A stretch of 64,000 bases of DNA from Thamnidium elegans (GCA_025201345.1 JAIXMG010000027.1:27501-91500); one strand, 5' to 3'; positions 39,344 through 52,209 are shown, counted from the first letter of the stretch. Numbers and translations are program-made. The notes: generated from the letters alone by a model not told the origin.

Positions 39344-40222
39344 CTCTTTTTTTTTTATTTTCAAGCATATTAAAATAATACACGCCATTTATCATATTTA
39401 TTACCATTCACATTAAAGAAAGTTTTAGATTTATAAAGCTTTGAAGTTTTCATTATTATATTAAAATAGATTTTGGTTCGGCGCATTACAATTACATCTC
39501 TAAATATTGTTTCTTTTTAAAACCCAAATAATAGATCAATTGGAAGTTACCATGTTTCTTGATCTACTATGACCCGAGCGAGAGAAAATAATATTCGCCT
39601 CACTTTTAGGCTTTCATTGAGGTTTAAAGGGAATACTTGCTGACATGAGTTTTTTTTCCCCCCTTGTTGACTGAAAAGCAGGTTTGTCGCTTATAGTTCC
39701 AATTATAGCACTGTATTTAGTAGTTCAGTAACATAAACAAATCATGCAAAAAAAAAGTATCCTTCTATTCTAAATAATTTACTACGCAAACCTCATCCTA
39801 TCATATCTCTCAAGATTTTGTCTCTAACGTGTTTTCACTTGAAAGGTAAGTCTTCTTATGGTTTTACTAGGAGAAAAAATCCCTGCAAAAAAACAAATCA
39901 CTTCAGTTTCCTGTCATTATGATAAGAATTAGTAGTGCGTGGGATAATCTCCTGGGAAGCTGTACCTGGACTCGATTTAAAACCATGGCGAGCTTATTGA
40001 TCAAGTTAATACTCTTCTGGTAAATAAACCTTTAATAAATTTACCTTTATTAAGCTTCTTTTAATTACCTCAACTGTCAGCCGTAGTTGCTTGATAGACT
40101 CGAGTTACTTCAAACTCATCTGTTGAAAAACGGATAAACAATATCCCACCTGCTATTTTCTTTAAATTGAATATTTTTTAAGCTTTTTTTCTCTCGCTTT
40201 TTATCTTTTTTAACAACATATT
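39344..40222. other. Intergenic region before LisH-WD40 gene
   Basis: 880 bp, no gene on either strand. CT-rich run close to the next ATG. Confidence 0.35.
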
Positions 40223-41502
40223 ATGACAAGTCAAAATACTAATCCTCAGTTGCACGCATCTGTCTTGCAGTTTTTGGTAAACAATGGTTACATGGAATCA
40301 GCAGAGGCATTCAAGAGAGAAGCTAGACGTTTCCTTGACACACTTCCCGCGAGTCAAGTGTCTGGACAACAACTTGCCGATGACATGTCACGTTTAAGAC
40401 TTCAAAGGTACGCGTGTAGTTTTCTACCTGTATATATAAAATCAGTTGTTAAAACAAAAACTTATATAGGCGCGATGAGTTGTTTGATGGAGACAATGAC
40501 TATTTCAATACACTTGTTGCTAGTTATCCTGATATTCACTATACCAATATTTTAGCTGTAGCATTTGAGCCTCAAACTCAAGCTTTAGCTACTAGTTCTA
40601 TTGATAAAACAGTTAAGATTAGTACCATGTTATCTAGTAGTGGTATTTCACAAAGAAGTTATCGTCATCATCAAGCACCAGTTCTTAGTATTGATTTCCA
40701 TCCTCTTTTACCGCATTTAATGTTGACTACATCGATGGATAGTACCAGTGTATTAGTAGATACCTCATTTGAAGCAGATTTTGGAGAAGATTTGGAAAAG
40801 TCAGGAATACACCAAATATTCAAAGATCATCAAAAATATGTTGTACGTGGTATATTTTCTCCCCTTGATGGAAAGTATATAGCTACAGCATCATATGATC
40901 GTACAGTTTGTATTTATGTTAGCGACGAAACAGATACGCCAAACTATAAACTTATTAAACAATTGGGGCCCTTTATTGGTAACGCTGAAACTATTTGTTT
41001 TGCAAGCCAAGATGTATTAGTGATTGGTGTACGAGATGATAATTATTTACATTATATCAATCTAACTGATATGAGTCAGACCAAGATCAATATGAATGCA
41101 ACAGGAGATGATTGGGTTTCTTTCTCGCCTATTTGTATATCTGTTTCATCAGATGGTAGTCAGCTGTTATGTACGACTGATCATGAGAGTGGACGTACTA
41201 TTTTGTTTGCTACTGGTGAATCAAGACAATTACAAAATTATTATATACATGCTACTGATAACAAATTTGCAACAAGAAGACATGTTTGGCATCCATCTGG
41301 TCTTTACTTTTATGCATCTGGTGGTGATGATAATTCAATCACAGTTGTTGAAACAAAGACTGGACGTATCATTAAGGATTTAGTTGGTCATGAAGCAATG
41401 ATTCGATCTATTGTTGTTGATTCAAATATAGGTTTAATAAGCACTGGTTATGATCATTCAGTTAAAATCTGGTCAAAGTCAATGGACTCTTTAATAAGAT
41501 AA
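40223..41502 (+). CDS. LisH and WD40-repeat protein, unassigned
   Basis: Exons 40223-40407 and 40470-41502 (405 aa). Residues ~10-36 form a LisH dimerisation motif (ASVLQFLVNNGYMESAEAFKREA). From about residue 75 there are WD40-type blades: LAVAFEPQTQALATSSIDKTVKI, VLSIDFHPLLPHLMLTTSMD, VVRGIFSPLDGKYIATASYDRTVCIY, ETICFASQDVLVIG, SVSSDGSQLLC, HPSGLYFYASGGDDNSITV, and MIRSIVVDSNIGLISTGYDHSVKIW. Seven blades would close a propeller. The architecture suggests a scaffold or ubiquitin-ligase receptor, but I cannot tie it to one family. Convergent with the Bcp1 gene (61 bp between stops). Confidence 0.88.
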
Positions 41503-41563
41503 TAAATTTTTTATTTCTTTATTCTAGTTGTATTTACAAGTGCTTTTTAAAATAATAGTAATA

Positions 41564-42668
41564 TTAAGCTGCAGGTGTTGAAGCGCAAGTCTTTGTAACT
41601 TCATTTACAAGGTCATCAAACTTTGATTTATGAACTAACAATAATTGACGTGCTGGCGCAATACCAAAATCAGAGAATGCACGTCTTGAATCTGCTGCTT
41701 GTTCCTTTTCATTATTAGTAAATTTAAAATCATATTGATATTCTGCATATTTAGCAATAATCTCATCCTCAGATTGGAAATAAAAAGTTTCACTGTTTGT
41801 GTCTGTCTTCAATTTCTTTTGCTCTGGTTGATCTTCATTTTCTTCATCAGCAGTTGAAGCAACTTCCTTGTAAGTTTTGGAAATAAACATGTACCATTCA
41901 AAATCATAAGGTTCATTCTAATAGATAATTCATTTTAGCATACTATGCAAAACACACACACGTATAATCGTTATCATTACCTCTTTGACAGCCTTCTTTA
42001 GTTCCTCTTGAAGCATATTATACATTGGTGCCATAATTTCAACAGGCATGTTAATAAAACGCTCAGAAACGACCCAGCCAACATTTTTATCAGTAGTAAG
42101 AGATAAAATCTTCTTTACTGCCTTATAAACAGATTCGTTCTTTTTGGGACATTTGTTTGAAAGATAAGTACACAATTGTTTGACGCCTTCCTTTTCCTAT
42201 AAAATTTGATATTAGCAAATCATACATATAAAATAAAAGTTATGGGTCGCTGAGACTTACTTTTTGATGATTAAGGTTAATGATACTCAAAACTGCATAA
42301 GGATCCGATTTTTGATCATCGACCTTTACTGTAGTTCCAATTTGGTTCTCTTCAATAATAATATCAGCAAAATCACCCACATTCAATAACTCGGCATCAG
42401 AAGAGAATAATTGGGTTAATAACTTCTTGAGTGCGTGGTAATCAATGTCGTCAGGGTTGTAAAAGTCAAAATCGACATCAACAATATCCTATTTTCTCGC
42501 TAAAAATAAGAACGCGTTTTTTTTTTTACATGGCACTTTTTTTTTTTTTTTTACCTGAAGTCCGTCGTCAGAATCTTCACCATCGGAATCAGCGACATCA
42601 GCTTTAGCAGCAACCTTCTTTACAGGCTCGTCCTCTTCAGGGGCTTTTCTCTTCAAGTTGACGCTCAT
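41564..42668 (-). CDS. BCP1: Bcp1/BCCIP family protein
   Basis: Bcp1 is a chaperone-like nuclear factor (yeast: Rpl23 chaperone and Mss4 export; human BCCIP binds BRCA2 and p21). Exons 42668-42555, 42488-42261, 42196-41981, 41917-41564 (303 aa; yeast 283). An acidic Lys/Glu/Asp N-terminus precedes the conserved core DFDFYNPDDIDYHALKKLLTQLF. Other family blocks are YAVLSIINL, VGWVVSERFINMPVEIMAPMYNMLQEEL, DFEWYMFISKTYKE and a C-terminus of the type FTNNEKEQAADSRRAFSDFG. Predicted soluble. Confidence 0.93.
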
Positions 42669-43418
42669 GTTTATACTTGTTTTCTTGAATAAAAAAAAGT
42701 TTTTGGAATCAGTATGTCGAAAAAAAAAAGTAAAAAAAAAAAAAAAAAGTGACTTCTCTTTGCTGAGTGAAGGTTATCCAGTACTTGAAAAAGGTAAAAA
42801 AAAAGAGGCCTTATATGTTAAAGTGATCCAATGTATTAGATATAAAAGACAATAGTGAGTATAAAATGCTGCCAGAAATTACTGCAGACTGATGTGTAGA
42901 TAGGAGCATTGTCATTTGGGGCAGAAGGGATATATTTGTTTATTGTGGCGATCGCTTGAAACAGACCACAGGTGTGTACATAGGGCGGCCCAAAAGAAAA
43001 ACGTGTTAATGCAAAAGTTTGTGAAAATACCACACTTGATGACCCCTTTAAAAAGGGGATTTATTTGTATGTTCAATTGAACTTTATTTTTTGAAGAGCA
43101 TTCTGGAAGAGGATAATAATGCAGAAATAGTTCGTGTAGAAATTATAAAGCGATACACACTATATATACGTCCCAGTGGATCAAAAATAGGCTATAGTTC
43201 TAAAGAAGCCTGATTTTAGTCAATTAATTAATGTAATAGCTACCATTGTCAAATAAATACAAATAGGCAAGAATAGTGTTTGCTTTTGAGATGTATATTT
43301 TTTGGTTTCAAACCTATATTTAATTTGCACCGTGACTCTCATCGGGTGTGTATAAAAAGGTAACTATCACTTATTTTATTTTTAAAAACCTATTTTTAAA
43401 GATAACTATTACTTAACA
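42669..43418. promoter_or_regulatory. Divergent intergenic region BCP1 / PITH gene, with TATA box
   Basis: 750 bp. A TATAAAAAGG at 43351-43360 lies ~60 bp upstream of the PITH-gene ATG and is a credible TATA box. Long A runs sit next to the BCP1 start. Confidence 0.5.
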
Positions 43419-44284
43419 ATGAGTCATTGTCACGACGAACATTGTGAACACGATCACAGTGATTTACCCGAATCCGGTGAACAATTCTTACTCTATTCAA
43501 AGATAGACCTTGATAACGTTCGTTGCCTTAACGAATCTGAACTAAACAGTGGCAAAAAGGTCATTCGACCTTGGAACGAAAGAATGGATGATTTAAAGGT
43601 AAGAAGAAAACAAAAGAGTTGATTTAAATACTTAATCATACCAAATATATATTTTTATATAGCTTGTCGAAAGTGACGCTGATGAGCAGTTAATTGTTGT
43701 TATACCGTAAAGTTTTATATATATATGTATATAAAAAAACTTATCATAATATAATATTAATATTATCACTTAGATTTACAGGAAGTGTCAAGTTACGTTC
43801 TATTTGCCTTCGTACAGACCCTACTGATTCTGCACCATCAAAAATGAAAGTGTAAGGTTTCGTATTTTTTAACATTTATTATCAAAATAGTAACCATTTC
43901 TTCTTCTTAGCTTTATTAATCGAGACGATGTTGATTTTGATACAGCAGACAGCTACACGCCAGTTCAAGAATTTGACTTAGTAGAAGGCTCAAATAACGT
44001 AATTGAATACGGCGTTAGGATCACTAAATTTACAAGCGTTAGAAATATTATATTATACTTCCCTGAAAATTTTGGCGAAGACACAAGTATTATTCGTTAC
44101 ATTGGATTCAAAGGAGAATGGACAGAAGTATGATTTTTTTTAAAAAAAAATAAGTTAGCATTGTCTAACAAAATATACATAGATTAAGCGTGACCCAATT
44201 ATTACCATTTATGAAGCTAAGGCTAATCCAGCAGATCACAAAGTACCTGGTGCAGAAGAAAAAATGGGTCATTCAATCCAATAA
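43419..44284 (+). CDS. PITH-domain protein (PITHD1-like)
   Basis: The PITH domain is a beta-sandwich that binds the proteasome in thioredoxin-like proteins; PITHD1 is the stand-alone form. Exons 43419-43598, 43663-43706, 43774-43851, 43911-44127, 44183-44284 (206 aa). The His/Cys-rich N-terminus (MSHCHDEHCEHDHSD) resembles that of PITHD1 (CxH..H). Then LYSKIDLDNVRCLNES, IRPWNERMD, DEQLIVVIPFTGSVKLRSI, VEYGVRITKFTSVRNIILYFPEN and IRYIGFKGEWTE follow, all PITH signatures. No thioredoxin domain is attached. Confidence 0.95.
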
Positions 44285-44456
44285 CTAAATCTAAGTTTTT
44301 GTAAATACCATTAGTTTTAAATCATTAAAATAAATAAAAAAAAAGGAGAAAATATTTTGATGCTTGTATGTATTTATTGAAGAGGGGAAGATATAAAGAA
44401 AAAGAGGAGATAGACATGGTACACCCGGTTTAGGTTGGTTACATATTTTCTTTGAT

Positions 44457-45330
44457 TTAGAACATCATTGAGGTAGCCGTCATAACAATCCCAATGGTAA
44501 GTACACTAAATGTGTTAGTCATCGTAGCAGAGCTCTTGGAACTAGCAGTTTGAGAACTAGCGGGCATACTATTAGTGGGTGTAGTCCTCGCTGTTGCAGA
44601 AAGGGTAGCCGAAGAGGAAGCGAGGAAGGATGAAGAATGAGAGCCGGAAGAGTATGCAGATGAGTAACTATTAGAGTATGAAGATGGGAAGGCTGTAGAT
44701 ATATTTGATGGTAATATATGCTCTGTTGCATTGGCTTCATTAACAGCCGCATGAATTAAATATTCTGTTGAATTTTGATCACTAGGAGCAGCGGGAGTAA
44801 CGTGAGAGAAAGCCTATTTTTTTAGACTTGTTAAATACTGTGATTCGTTATAATAGTTGTAATCGTTAAAAAAAAAACTTACACAAGGAGACTTCATGCA
44901 AACACAGAATGGTCTACCTGTATCTAAATTATCACAATCCTATGTGTATGAGAAGTGGTATTAGAAAGTAGTTCATATCTATAATCTAATGGTTATCATT
45001 CATTAATTTACGTGTTGAGCACTATGATGAAGTCCTGGGTTCTATAAATCAGACAAGTGTTATATTAGTTTGAAATAAGTGAAGTTAAAGTGTATATACG
45101 AACCATAGCATAAAATTCTGGTTCTGTGATCTTGAACATTTCAGCGACAGAGAAACAACTATCGACATCGGTGACTAGAAAAAAAAATAAAAAAAGATGA
45201 ATGCGAATTTTATAATCGTTATGAATAAAAGAGTATTACTGGTATAATTTTGAAGACATCCTTCAGCAGGTCTAGCAATAACTTGTTGTGTCAAGAAAAG
45301 AGCAATAGCAGAAATAAAGATGAGTTTCAT
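44457..45330 (-). CDS. Secreted LysM-domain protein with GPI-type C-terminus
   Basis: LysM domains bind chitin or related GlcNAc polymers, so this is probably a cell-wall or surface protein. Exons 45330-45240, 45174-45104, 45041-45012, 44939-44883, 44813-44457 (201 aa). An N-terminal signal peptide (MKLIFISAIALFLTQQVIA) is followed by a Cys-containing LysM-like fold DSCFSVAEMFKITEPEFYAMNPGL ... CDNLDTGRPFCVC. Then comes a Ser/Thr/Ala-rich stretch and a hydrophobic tail (FSVLTIGIVMTATSMMF) preceded by small residues, typical of GPI attachment. Exon 3 is 30 nt. A TATA box (TATATAAAA on minus, about 45390-45398) is ~60 bp upstream. Glycan specificity is unknown. Confidence 0.82.
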
Positions 45331-47838
45331 TGGAAGTACTTGTAAAGTATATTAGAGAAGAGATATTGATTTGCATTTAAATATTTGATGCTTTTATATA
45401 AAAAAAAAAAAAAAACTCGTGTCGACTAGAAATAGATAATTATTCCATGATAGGAAACGAGAAGGTAGAATATCCCCCCCTTTTTTTTTTTCTGCATTCA
45501 CTTTAGATCGAATACAAGCATATGTAATTTTTGTTACGTTAAACGTAACGAACTATTTTTAAAAGGTATAACGTGTTTTTTATATAGAGAAAATGTGAAT
45601 TATATCAACTCTACATAAGCTTTATCTTTTACCATGAAATTCAAAACTCAGGTAACTATCGCTTATCTTAACTTTGCGAACTAGATGCTAATGTTTAATA
45701 GTCATATGACGAATAACCGAAAGAATTATTACGGAAATCCTGGCTTACTCGAGAAGGATTTAAAAATGGCTCCTAATTATATACATGAATAAGATGAAGG
45801 GCTATTCACCCGTGCATTATGCTATATCCCTGAATCTCTCATGATCTATCAAATCTTATTCTTTAGCGCTGCAATCGTGCAGAATTTACGAAACTATGTT
45901 ACTGACAGTTAACGAAAGAAAGAGAGAGCGAGAGTTTGTGTGTATATATGTATTATTACGCTAGATCTTAACAAACTTTGAATTTAAAGATATCTATGAT
46001 ATTTGCAATACTAATTGGATTTGGTAGAATTATTAAGTGCAATAAGGATATTAAATTTACAAGGCAAGGCAATTATTAAATTACCAATTTGTCGAAAATA
46101 ATAACGACAGAAGAAAAAAGAGGCAGATTTTTACGCTAATAGAATATATCCCCTTATTTTTCATCCCTTGCTTCATCCTTACAATATGTGGTAATTGACT
46201 CCTTTATAATACTAATAAATTTACTTAAACTATTGAATATAATAAAACGTATATCTCTCTTTCTTTTTTTTTTAATAGACGGTCAATTATTAGTTTAATG
46301 TATTAAACTTAAAAAATTAAACATATAATTTACTAGTTATTGACATTAAACGATATTTGAACCATTATCTATTCATAAGATCTGCCTATATCACATTATA
46401 ATCATTTAGAAGTTTGTCTTGTATTGTTTTTTTTTATATATTTCGGTTAACTAGGTACTACTTTTATGAAAAACGCAATAATTCATGTTTACTCCATAAT
46501 TTATACAGTAGCGGCTCTATTTAAGGGAGGCCAAAATCTGGAAGAAATCCACCCTTAAATCAAATAGTGGACGAGATAATTATATATCCAGTAATAAAAA
46601 TACTGCACAAGTATTAAATACGCTGTATTGATCGAGTCAGTTATAAAAATTTAATAATACTAAAACCATTCCTAAGGGACAAGAAGGGGGGGGGGGGGCG
46701 AAAGAATAGAAAGAGCAATTGTGCTAAAGAAAAAAGATCAGCTTGAAAACCACTGCTAAGAAAAAAGACTTATAAGAAATCTTAGGAAACAGGAAACACT
46801 TTTTGGGTCCCCTCTTTTTTCTACTCTTTTGTAATAGAAAAATAGGCTTATTTTTTTAACGTTGATAAATGAGGGTAACCTCTATTTATGATAAAATAAT
46901 GTCGTTCCAACTTGTTTTTCCAAAAGCGACGAATAATTTATAAATAAAAGCGTATCCTGAAATATCATACTATTTTCTTCTACTAATGTCATCAAAATTA
47001 AATGTTATGCAATTGTTTCAACTTGTAGAAAGACCGTAGCAAGTTACAATAGCCTACTTTTTTTTTTTTTTTTTTTTTTTTTGCAGTGCTATAGACTAAA
47101 AATATTGTTGACAGTAGCATACGAATTAAGAGTAAAGCCCAAGCCTGTATATTATGAATTTATGAGGCTCTTGCTTTAGTACGTAACGTTTCTTAATTTT
47201 ATTTGTTCTTGTTCTTGTAACCGTTCTGTTTATGATTATATTATTATTTACATGACTAAGGTATATCACAGCGTTTCAAATACAAAATAATTTGATTTGG
47301 TTCTGTTTAATTCTGCATGATCCAAGGACATCTCATTTATCGCTCTATGGTGTCTGAAGTTATCGGTAGATTATCCCTAGTCCTCCCTACATATATAATT
47401 AATTTCCTACTCTCTCATACATAAGTGTACTTTTTAATATCAAATTTAAACTATCGATTGTGTAGACTTATTACTTAATCATAAGAAATGATGAGCTAAA
47501 TTCATACTCTGCTTGGCCGTACTTATTTTAATGATTCGTAAGCAGAAATACATACGAATTCAAGGCGCGTCATGAGATGAGTAAGTCTCACTGGAGGCTT
47601 AAATATAATATACGGTACCCCTACACTTTTATTCGGTAAAAAAAAAAAAAAAGATCTTCAAGTCTAGGTTAAAGATAAAATACTGTTTTTAACAAGTAAC
47701 ACAAAAATGAACAATTTATTTATGTTAAAATGTATAGAAATGTAAGAAAAATTTAAAATGTTGTATAGTATTAATTGAACAATAATTAAGATATAAATGT
47801 ATGAGATAAAGAGAGAGAGAAAAAAAAAGGGTCTATGA
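45331..47838. other. 2.5 kb gene-free region
   Basis: No gene supported. Contents: a C/T run at 45474-45490, a perfect 17-bp palindrome-like GTTACGTTAAACGTAAC near 45534, a G run near 46686-46698, and a T run at about 47059-47082. An isolated ATG with a six-codon frame and GTAACT donor at 45634 looks like a gene start, but no continuation was found. Confidence 0.45.
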
Positions 47839-49241
47839 TTAGTAACGTGGTGTATCATTTGGAATGATTCTATCAGCACTATGATTTGTAGCAGTGTTGT
47901 AATAACTATAGTCGGCACTGTCATGATATCCAGACATCTGTGGTGAGTGCACACTAACATTGTCATCTGCTTGAGGATGAAAACTTTCTCTATCACTTGC
48001 TCTACGATTTCTTTTCCAGCGACTGATAAGCAAGAAGGCAGCAAAACCAAGAAGGGCAGCACCACCGATACCACCTACAACGCCACCAATAATAGCCTTG
48101 TTTTTATCACTTAAGCCTCCTCCATTGGCATTTTCTGTAACGCCACTGTCTATTGTAGGTGAAGGAGATGTAAAGGTACTGGTACTAGAAGTTATGGTAG
48201 GTGTACTGCTGATAATGGGGTCAATTGGAGTTTGGGTAGGTACCCAGGTACTAGCAAGTAAATCGGTAGTTGTTGTAGGTTCGTAATATGTAGAGGAATC
48301 AGTCAAACTATCTAAATGAGGCAAAAAGTCCGTGAATATGAGAATATAAATAACTACATAATAGTTCCTTTTTTTGGATCAAATTCCAGAAAAAGAATTC
48401 TGTAACATTATTTCTCATTTTTTTTTTGTCATACCTGTTTCAGTAGGATAATAAGAAGTGGTTGTATAACTTTCGTCAGCTATAAACAATGAAGAGTCAG
48501 TAAAGAATAGATATATAAAATATATTACATATACTTACTGTATGTGGTAGTGGTGGTGGTTTCATCATAATCTCCATCTAGAGAAATATATTTAAGTTAG
48601 ACTGTCTATCACTTCATAAATAGTCGCTTCTTTTTTTTTTTTTTTTTTTTTTTTGTTCTGGGCAATAAATTATAGTTCGAGTGCACTGAGTTTTATTAAA
48701 ATTAACCTCCACTTTCTGATTTAGAGACAAACCGCAAGCTACACACGTGTCATTATTTTTTTAGTTTAGACAAAATATATTTGTCTTGCTGATTATTGCC
48801 TGTTTGTATCAGAAAATGGACTTGAATCATCAGTGTTGATGATTATTGAATCAATTTAAAGTTCAAGGCTGTCATACATGGAAACAGCCCGGGAACTTAA
48901 AAAAAAAGAAAAAAAAAGAAGGACCTGTACAATATTTTGAATTATTACATACCATCTTCATCATAATCGTCATCGTTTTCTTCATCATCATCTTCATCAT
49001 AGTCTTCGTCGTAGTCATCGTCATCGTCACCGTTATCTTCGTCGTTATATCCATTATCGCCTTCATTATCATCAGTGGCTGAGCCTTCAGCACTGGGTTC
49101 ATCAGTATTGGAATCACCAGTACTTGAATCACCAGTATCTGTATCGTCAGTAATTGTATCATTTACATTATCGTTATTTTCAGAATCTGTATAGTCATAA
49201 CCACTATCATCTTGACGTTTAGTGAATTCTTGTATAGACAT
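47839..49241 (-). CDS. Acidic, Ser/Thr-rich single-pass membrane protein
   Basis: Exons 49241-48953, 48577-48539, 48479-48435, 48311-47839 (281 aa). Residues 1-97 are extremely Asp/Glu/Asn-rich. They are followed by Thr/Ser/Tyr-rich sequence (ETTTTTTY, TTTSYYPTETD, TSSTSTFTSPSPT). A Gly-rich transmembrane helix (AIIGGVVGGIGGAALLGFAAFLLI) ends in a basic stop-transfer (RWKRNRR), and a ~65-residue cytosolic tail carries HSPQMSGYHDS repeats. The layout resembles fungal Mid2/Wsc-like wall-stress sensors, but there is no signal peptide at the chosen start. Intron 1, 375 nt, is much longer than the others and includes a T/A tract, so an exon could be missed. A TATA-like TATAAATA lies ~130 bp upstream. 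Confidence 0.7.
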
Positions 49242-49462
49242 TGTCCCTTTTCTTTATCTCAGTTTGTGTTAATTAGAATAAGAAGAAGGAAACTAATTCT
49301 ATTTTTTTTTTTTTGATGAATTTGACAAATTTTTCTGTCACTAAGCGGAAAATCAAAACCATGTGTTATTTATAGGTGGTCGATCCGCACCCAAAAAAAG
49401 TGGGTCTTATTTACTCTGAACATAAATTACAATTAAATATTCATTTATATGACGTTACAATA

Positions 49463-49509
<47 letters not shown>

Positions 49510-50911
49510 ATTAACTGGAGCTTGAGTTTACAAGGGAAAAAATAAATAAAATAGGTCTCCCTCTCTCTACCTGGTCACATTTTTTTTTAAAGGTGAAAGT
49601 ATAAGAAAAGAAATATTTTTAATGAGTTAAAAAGAACAATTTTGTTTAAAATTCAACCTGTTACAAGCTTTTTATTATTAAATTTAATTACGTTAGCTAC
49701 CACCTGGAAACGATAGAACCTTTTTTTTTAATCGTTGTAAGGCATACATCAAGTAGATATGATACGAGAAAAATAAAGTACTGAAAGCTCAAATATATAA
49801 ATACCCAGCAGTTGAAAGCGCTTATTTTCCTTTTTGAAAATAAAAATAAAAAATTGGTCCAGGTACTTTCGGTATAAAAAATTCTTTTGCCCCTGGAAAA
49901 AAATAAATATATTTACTCTAAAATTTTAATTTCGCAGTCGAATGTACCACTGTATTCTTCTTACTTGTTCCCGGTAACGTACTCAAGAAGAAAGTAGTAC
50001 GAGTAAACAGTGTAGCCATAAGTAGCAGTTTGTGGTTTAAGCGCATGATTAATAGTTAATTTTTTTTTCATATATTTTTCTACTCGCTAGTCTTTTGAAT
50101 AAACTAATCTCTTTTCTTTACGCTCAAATGAATATTTCTTTCAGTACTATTTTTACGTATCTGACAAACGTTTACCACTTTTTTCGTGTTACAAATAGCG
50201 CCCATATTAAATATAGTCAAAGTGTAGAAACAGAATCCATTTTTAAAAGTCATGTACATCACTTGAGAATACACCTACTAAAAAAAAACTAAATCACACC
50301 GTATTAAATCAATCACAATTGTTCGCATTCTCTTCGTTTATAATGTGATATACGGAAGTCATTTAGGAATATATGCATTTCATAAACGAAATTCAAAATT
50401 ATCCTATCTCCACAAACATAATTTCAAAAAGAGTTTCAAAACCCAGTACTTTGATATCATTCGCTAAAAAGTGTAATTTATATTGGGAAATATAAACAAT
50501 AACAAAGGAGTACAACAGTTGCGATCCTTATTCAATACTTTTTTTTTGTTCCTTTGGAGTGTACGGTAGTAAAATGATGCAGTCAGATTCGGATTCCGGG
50601 ATCCGTTTTTGGCGGAACACCCAAACCTTGTATTTTACACATAGATTTCCTCTATACCAGTAATCAAAAAAGCTTATACATTTTCTCTTTTATTAAAGCC
50701 TTTACAGAAGCCAAGCCTTAATGTTTGTGTATAAAAATAGTGGCAACTAATAAAGCCCTTCTTTTTTTTTTGCAAACATTTTTTTATGTTTATTTTTATC
50801 CATGTTACACATTGTAGAAAGTTTTGATTCCAAGTTAAAAAATATCATTTTATTTGTTTTTCTCTCTTTTTTCTTCTTCCATACTTGAAATTAAAAAAAT
50901 AAAACGAAAAT
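49242..50911. other. 1.7 kb intergenic region
   Basis: No gene supported. A 43-base T run occupies 49465-49507. TATAAAAATAG near 50731 may serve the four-TM gene 180 bp downstream. Confidence 0.4.
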
Positions 50912-51873
50912 ATGGGTCTTAATAACTGTTGCTTTTGTATTCCATTGAGGTAATGAAAGAAAAAAAAACGGATCCAGACAATAAAACTAAATCAACTTTC
51001 AGAACTGGAGTTACTGTGATCGCCGTCATTTCATCGGTAAAGTTACAACAACAAAAAAAGAGAAAAAAAAAGAAGTTTACTGATAAACATAAAGTAGGCT
51101 TTTTACTTGGGAATACTTATCTGGCTAATAACAGGGAGAAATGGTATATACTTGATCCTTTTTTATTATTATTACATTTTTCCAGGAACTTATAAATTAT
51201 TTCTGTAGTTGTCTATAGTTTTCCGCAACAAGACCTAACAGCTTCCTTAGCGGTGTTCTGGACGGCAGTCTCGGTAGTCGGAGTCTACGCCGTAAGCTCG
51301 CTCTTCGGTGTGATTGGCAGTATTACAGTAAGTAAAATAGAAATAAAGAAAAACCTCGATATTTTTTTCACTTATAGTATCAATGTAGCAAAATAGAAGC
51401 ATGGTCAATATATTTAGATTCCTTTATTGGACAATGTCCGTGTTATTATTAGTCTCATCTATTGGTATTTGGATTGCCATGATGGTGAAACAAAATACTA
51501 TAGTGACAGGATGTCAGCAATATTTAACTGAATTGACAGATAGTAACAGTTCACCGTATTACTCACCAGTTACCTTACCTAATGGAACAAGTAACGTTCA
51601 TAGAGATGATTGTGCTGCAGCAACTAAACAGCTTTTAATTGTCAGTGGAATTATTATCCTTATTGGTAATTTTTTACAGGTAAAGTGCTAATTATAAACT
51701 GTGACGATAAAAAAAAAAGGTACTAAATATAGTACGTTTAGATTTATTTTGCATCAACTATAAATGCTTATGCTTGTAGACTTAAATCTTCAGGTGGTGG
51801 ACGTGCTGCTCAACATCATAAACTTCGTGACATGGATGATTTTCCAGAGACATCAAAAATGTCAGTTTACTAA
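50912..51873 (+). CDS. Four-transmembrane protein, unassigned
   Basis: Exons 50912-50949, 51003-51036, 51098-51143, 51209-51327, 51389-51679, 51742-51873 (219 aa). Begins MGLNNCCFCIPLRTG, a Cys-rich juxtamembrane start that could be acylated. TM1 VTVIAVISSAFYLGILIWLI, TM2 LAVFWTAVSVVGVYAVSSLFGVIG, TM3 FLYWTMSVLLLVSSIGIWIAMMV and TM4 LLIVSGIIILIGNFLQIYF are clear. The TM3-TM4 loop has two Cys and Asn-glycosylation sequons (NSS, NGT). The short tail is hydrophilic. Topology is like tetraspan or MARVEL proteins, but no family signature is certain. Exons 3-5 were chosen by frame and hydrophobicity. Confidence 0.8.
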
Positions 51874-52015
51874 AGAGAATATATATAAAAAAAAAAGCCG
51901 TGGTGTATATAAATAAAGACACGTGAGGGCTTCCGATTGTAGCACGCCCTAATAATAAAAATTGAATACAAAGAGTTACCCTGGCTTCTTTTTTCTTTTT
52001 TTTATCCTTTTATCA

Positions 52016-52051
<36 letters not shown>

Positions 52052-52209
52052 TAGCAACTAGAATCATTTGATAGAGGTCTCTTATTTACAAAGAATAACG
52101 GAATTTTATTAACTTTTATAAGAGTTGCCTCTCTCAATTGATTTTTTTTTCTTACTAAATATCAACAATTATTATAATCTACACTCCTTCTATACATAAA
52201 AAAATTCTA
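51874..52209. other. Intergenic region with long T run
   Basis: 336 bp; a T run occupies about 52018-52047. No gene. Confidence 0.4.

Noticed and set aside
45634..45700. ATG with short frame and GTAACT donor
   Set aside because: No compatible downstream exon before stops; cannot support a gene.
48872..49162. Met-rich minus-strand frame overlapping the acidic protein
   Set aside because: A frame shadow of GAT/GAA-rich coding sequence (ATG from GATGAT repeats).
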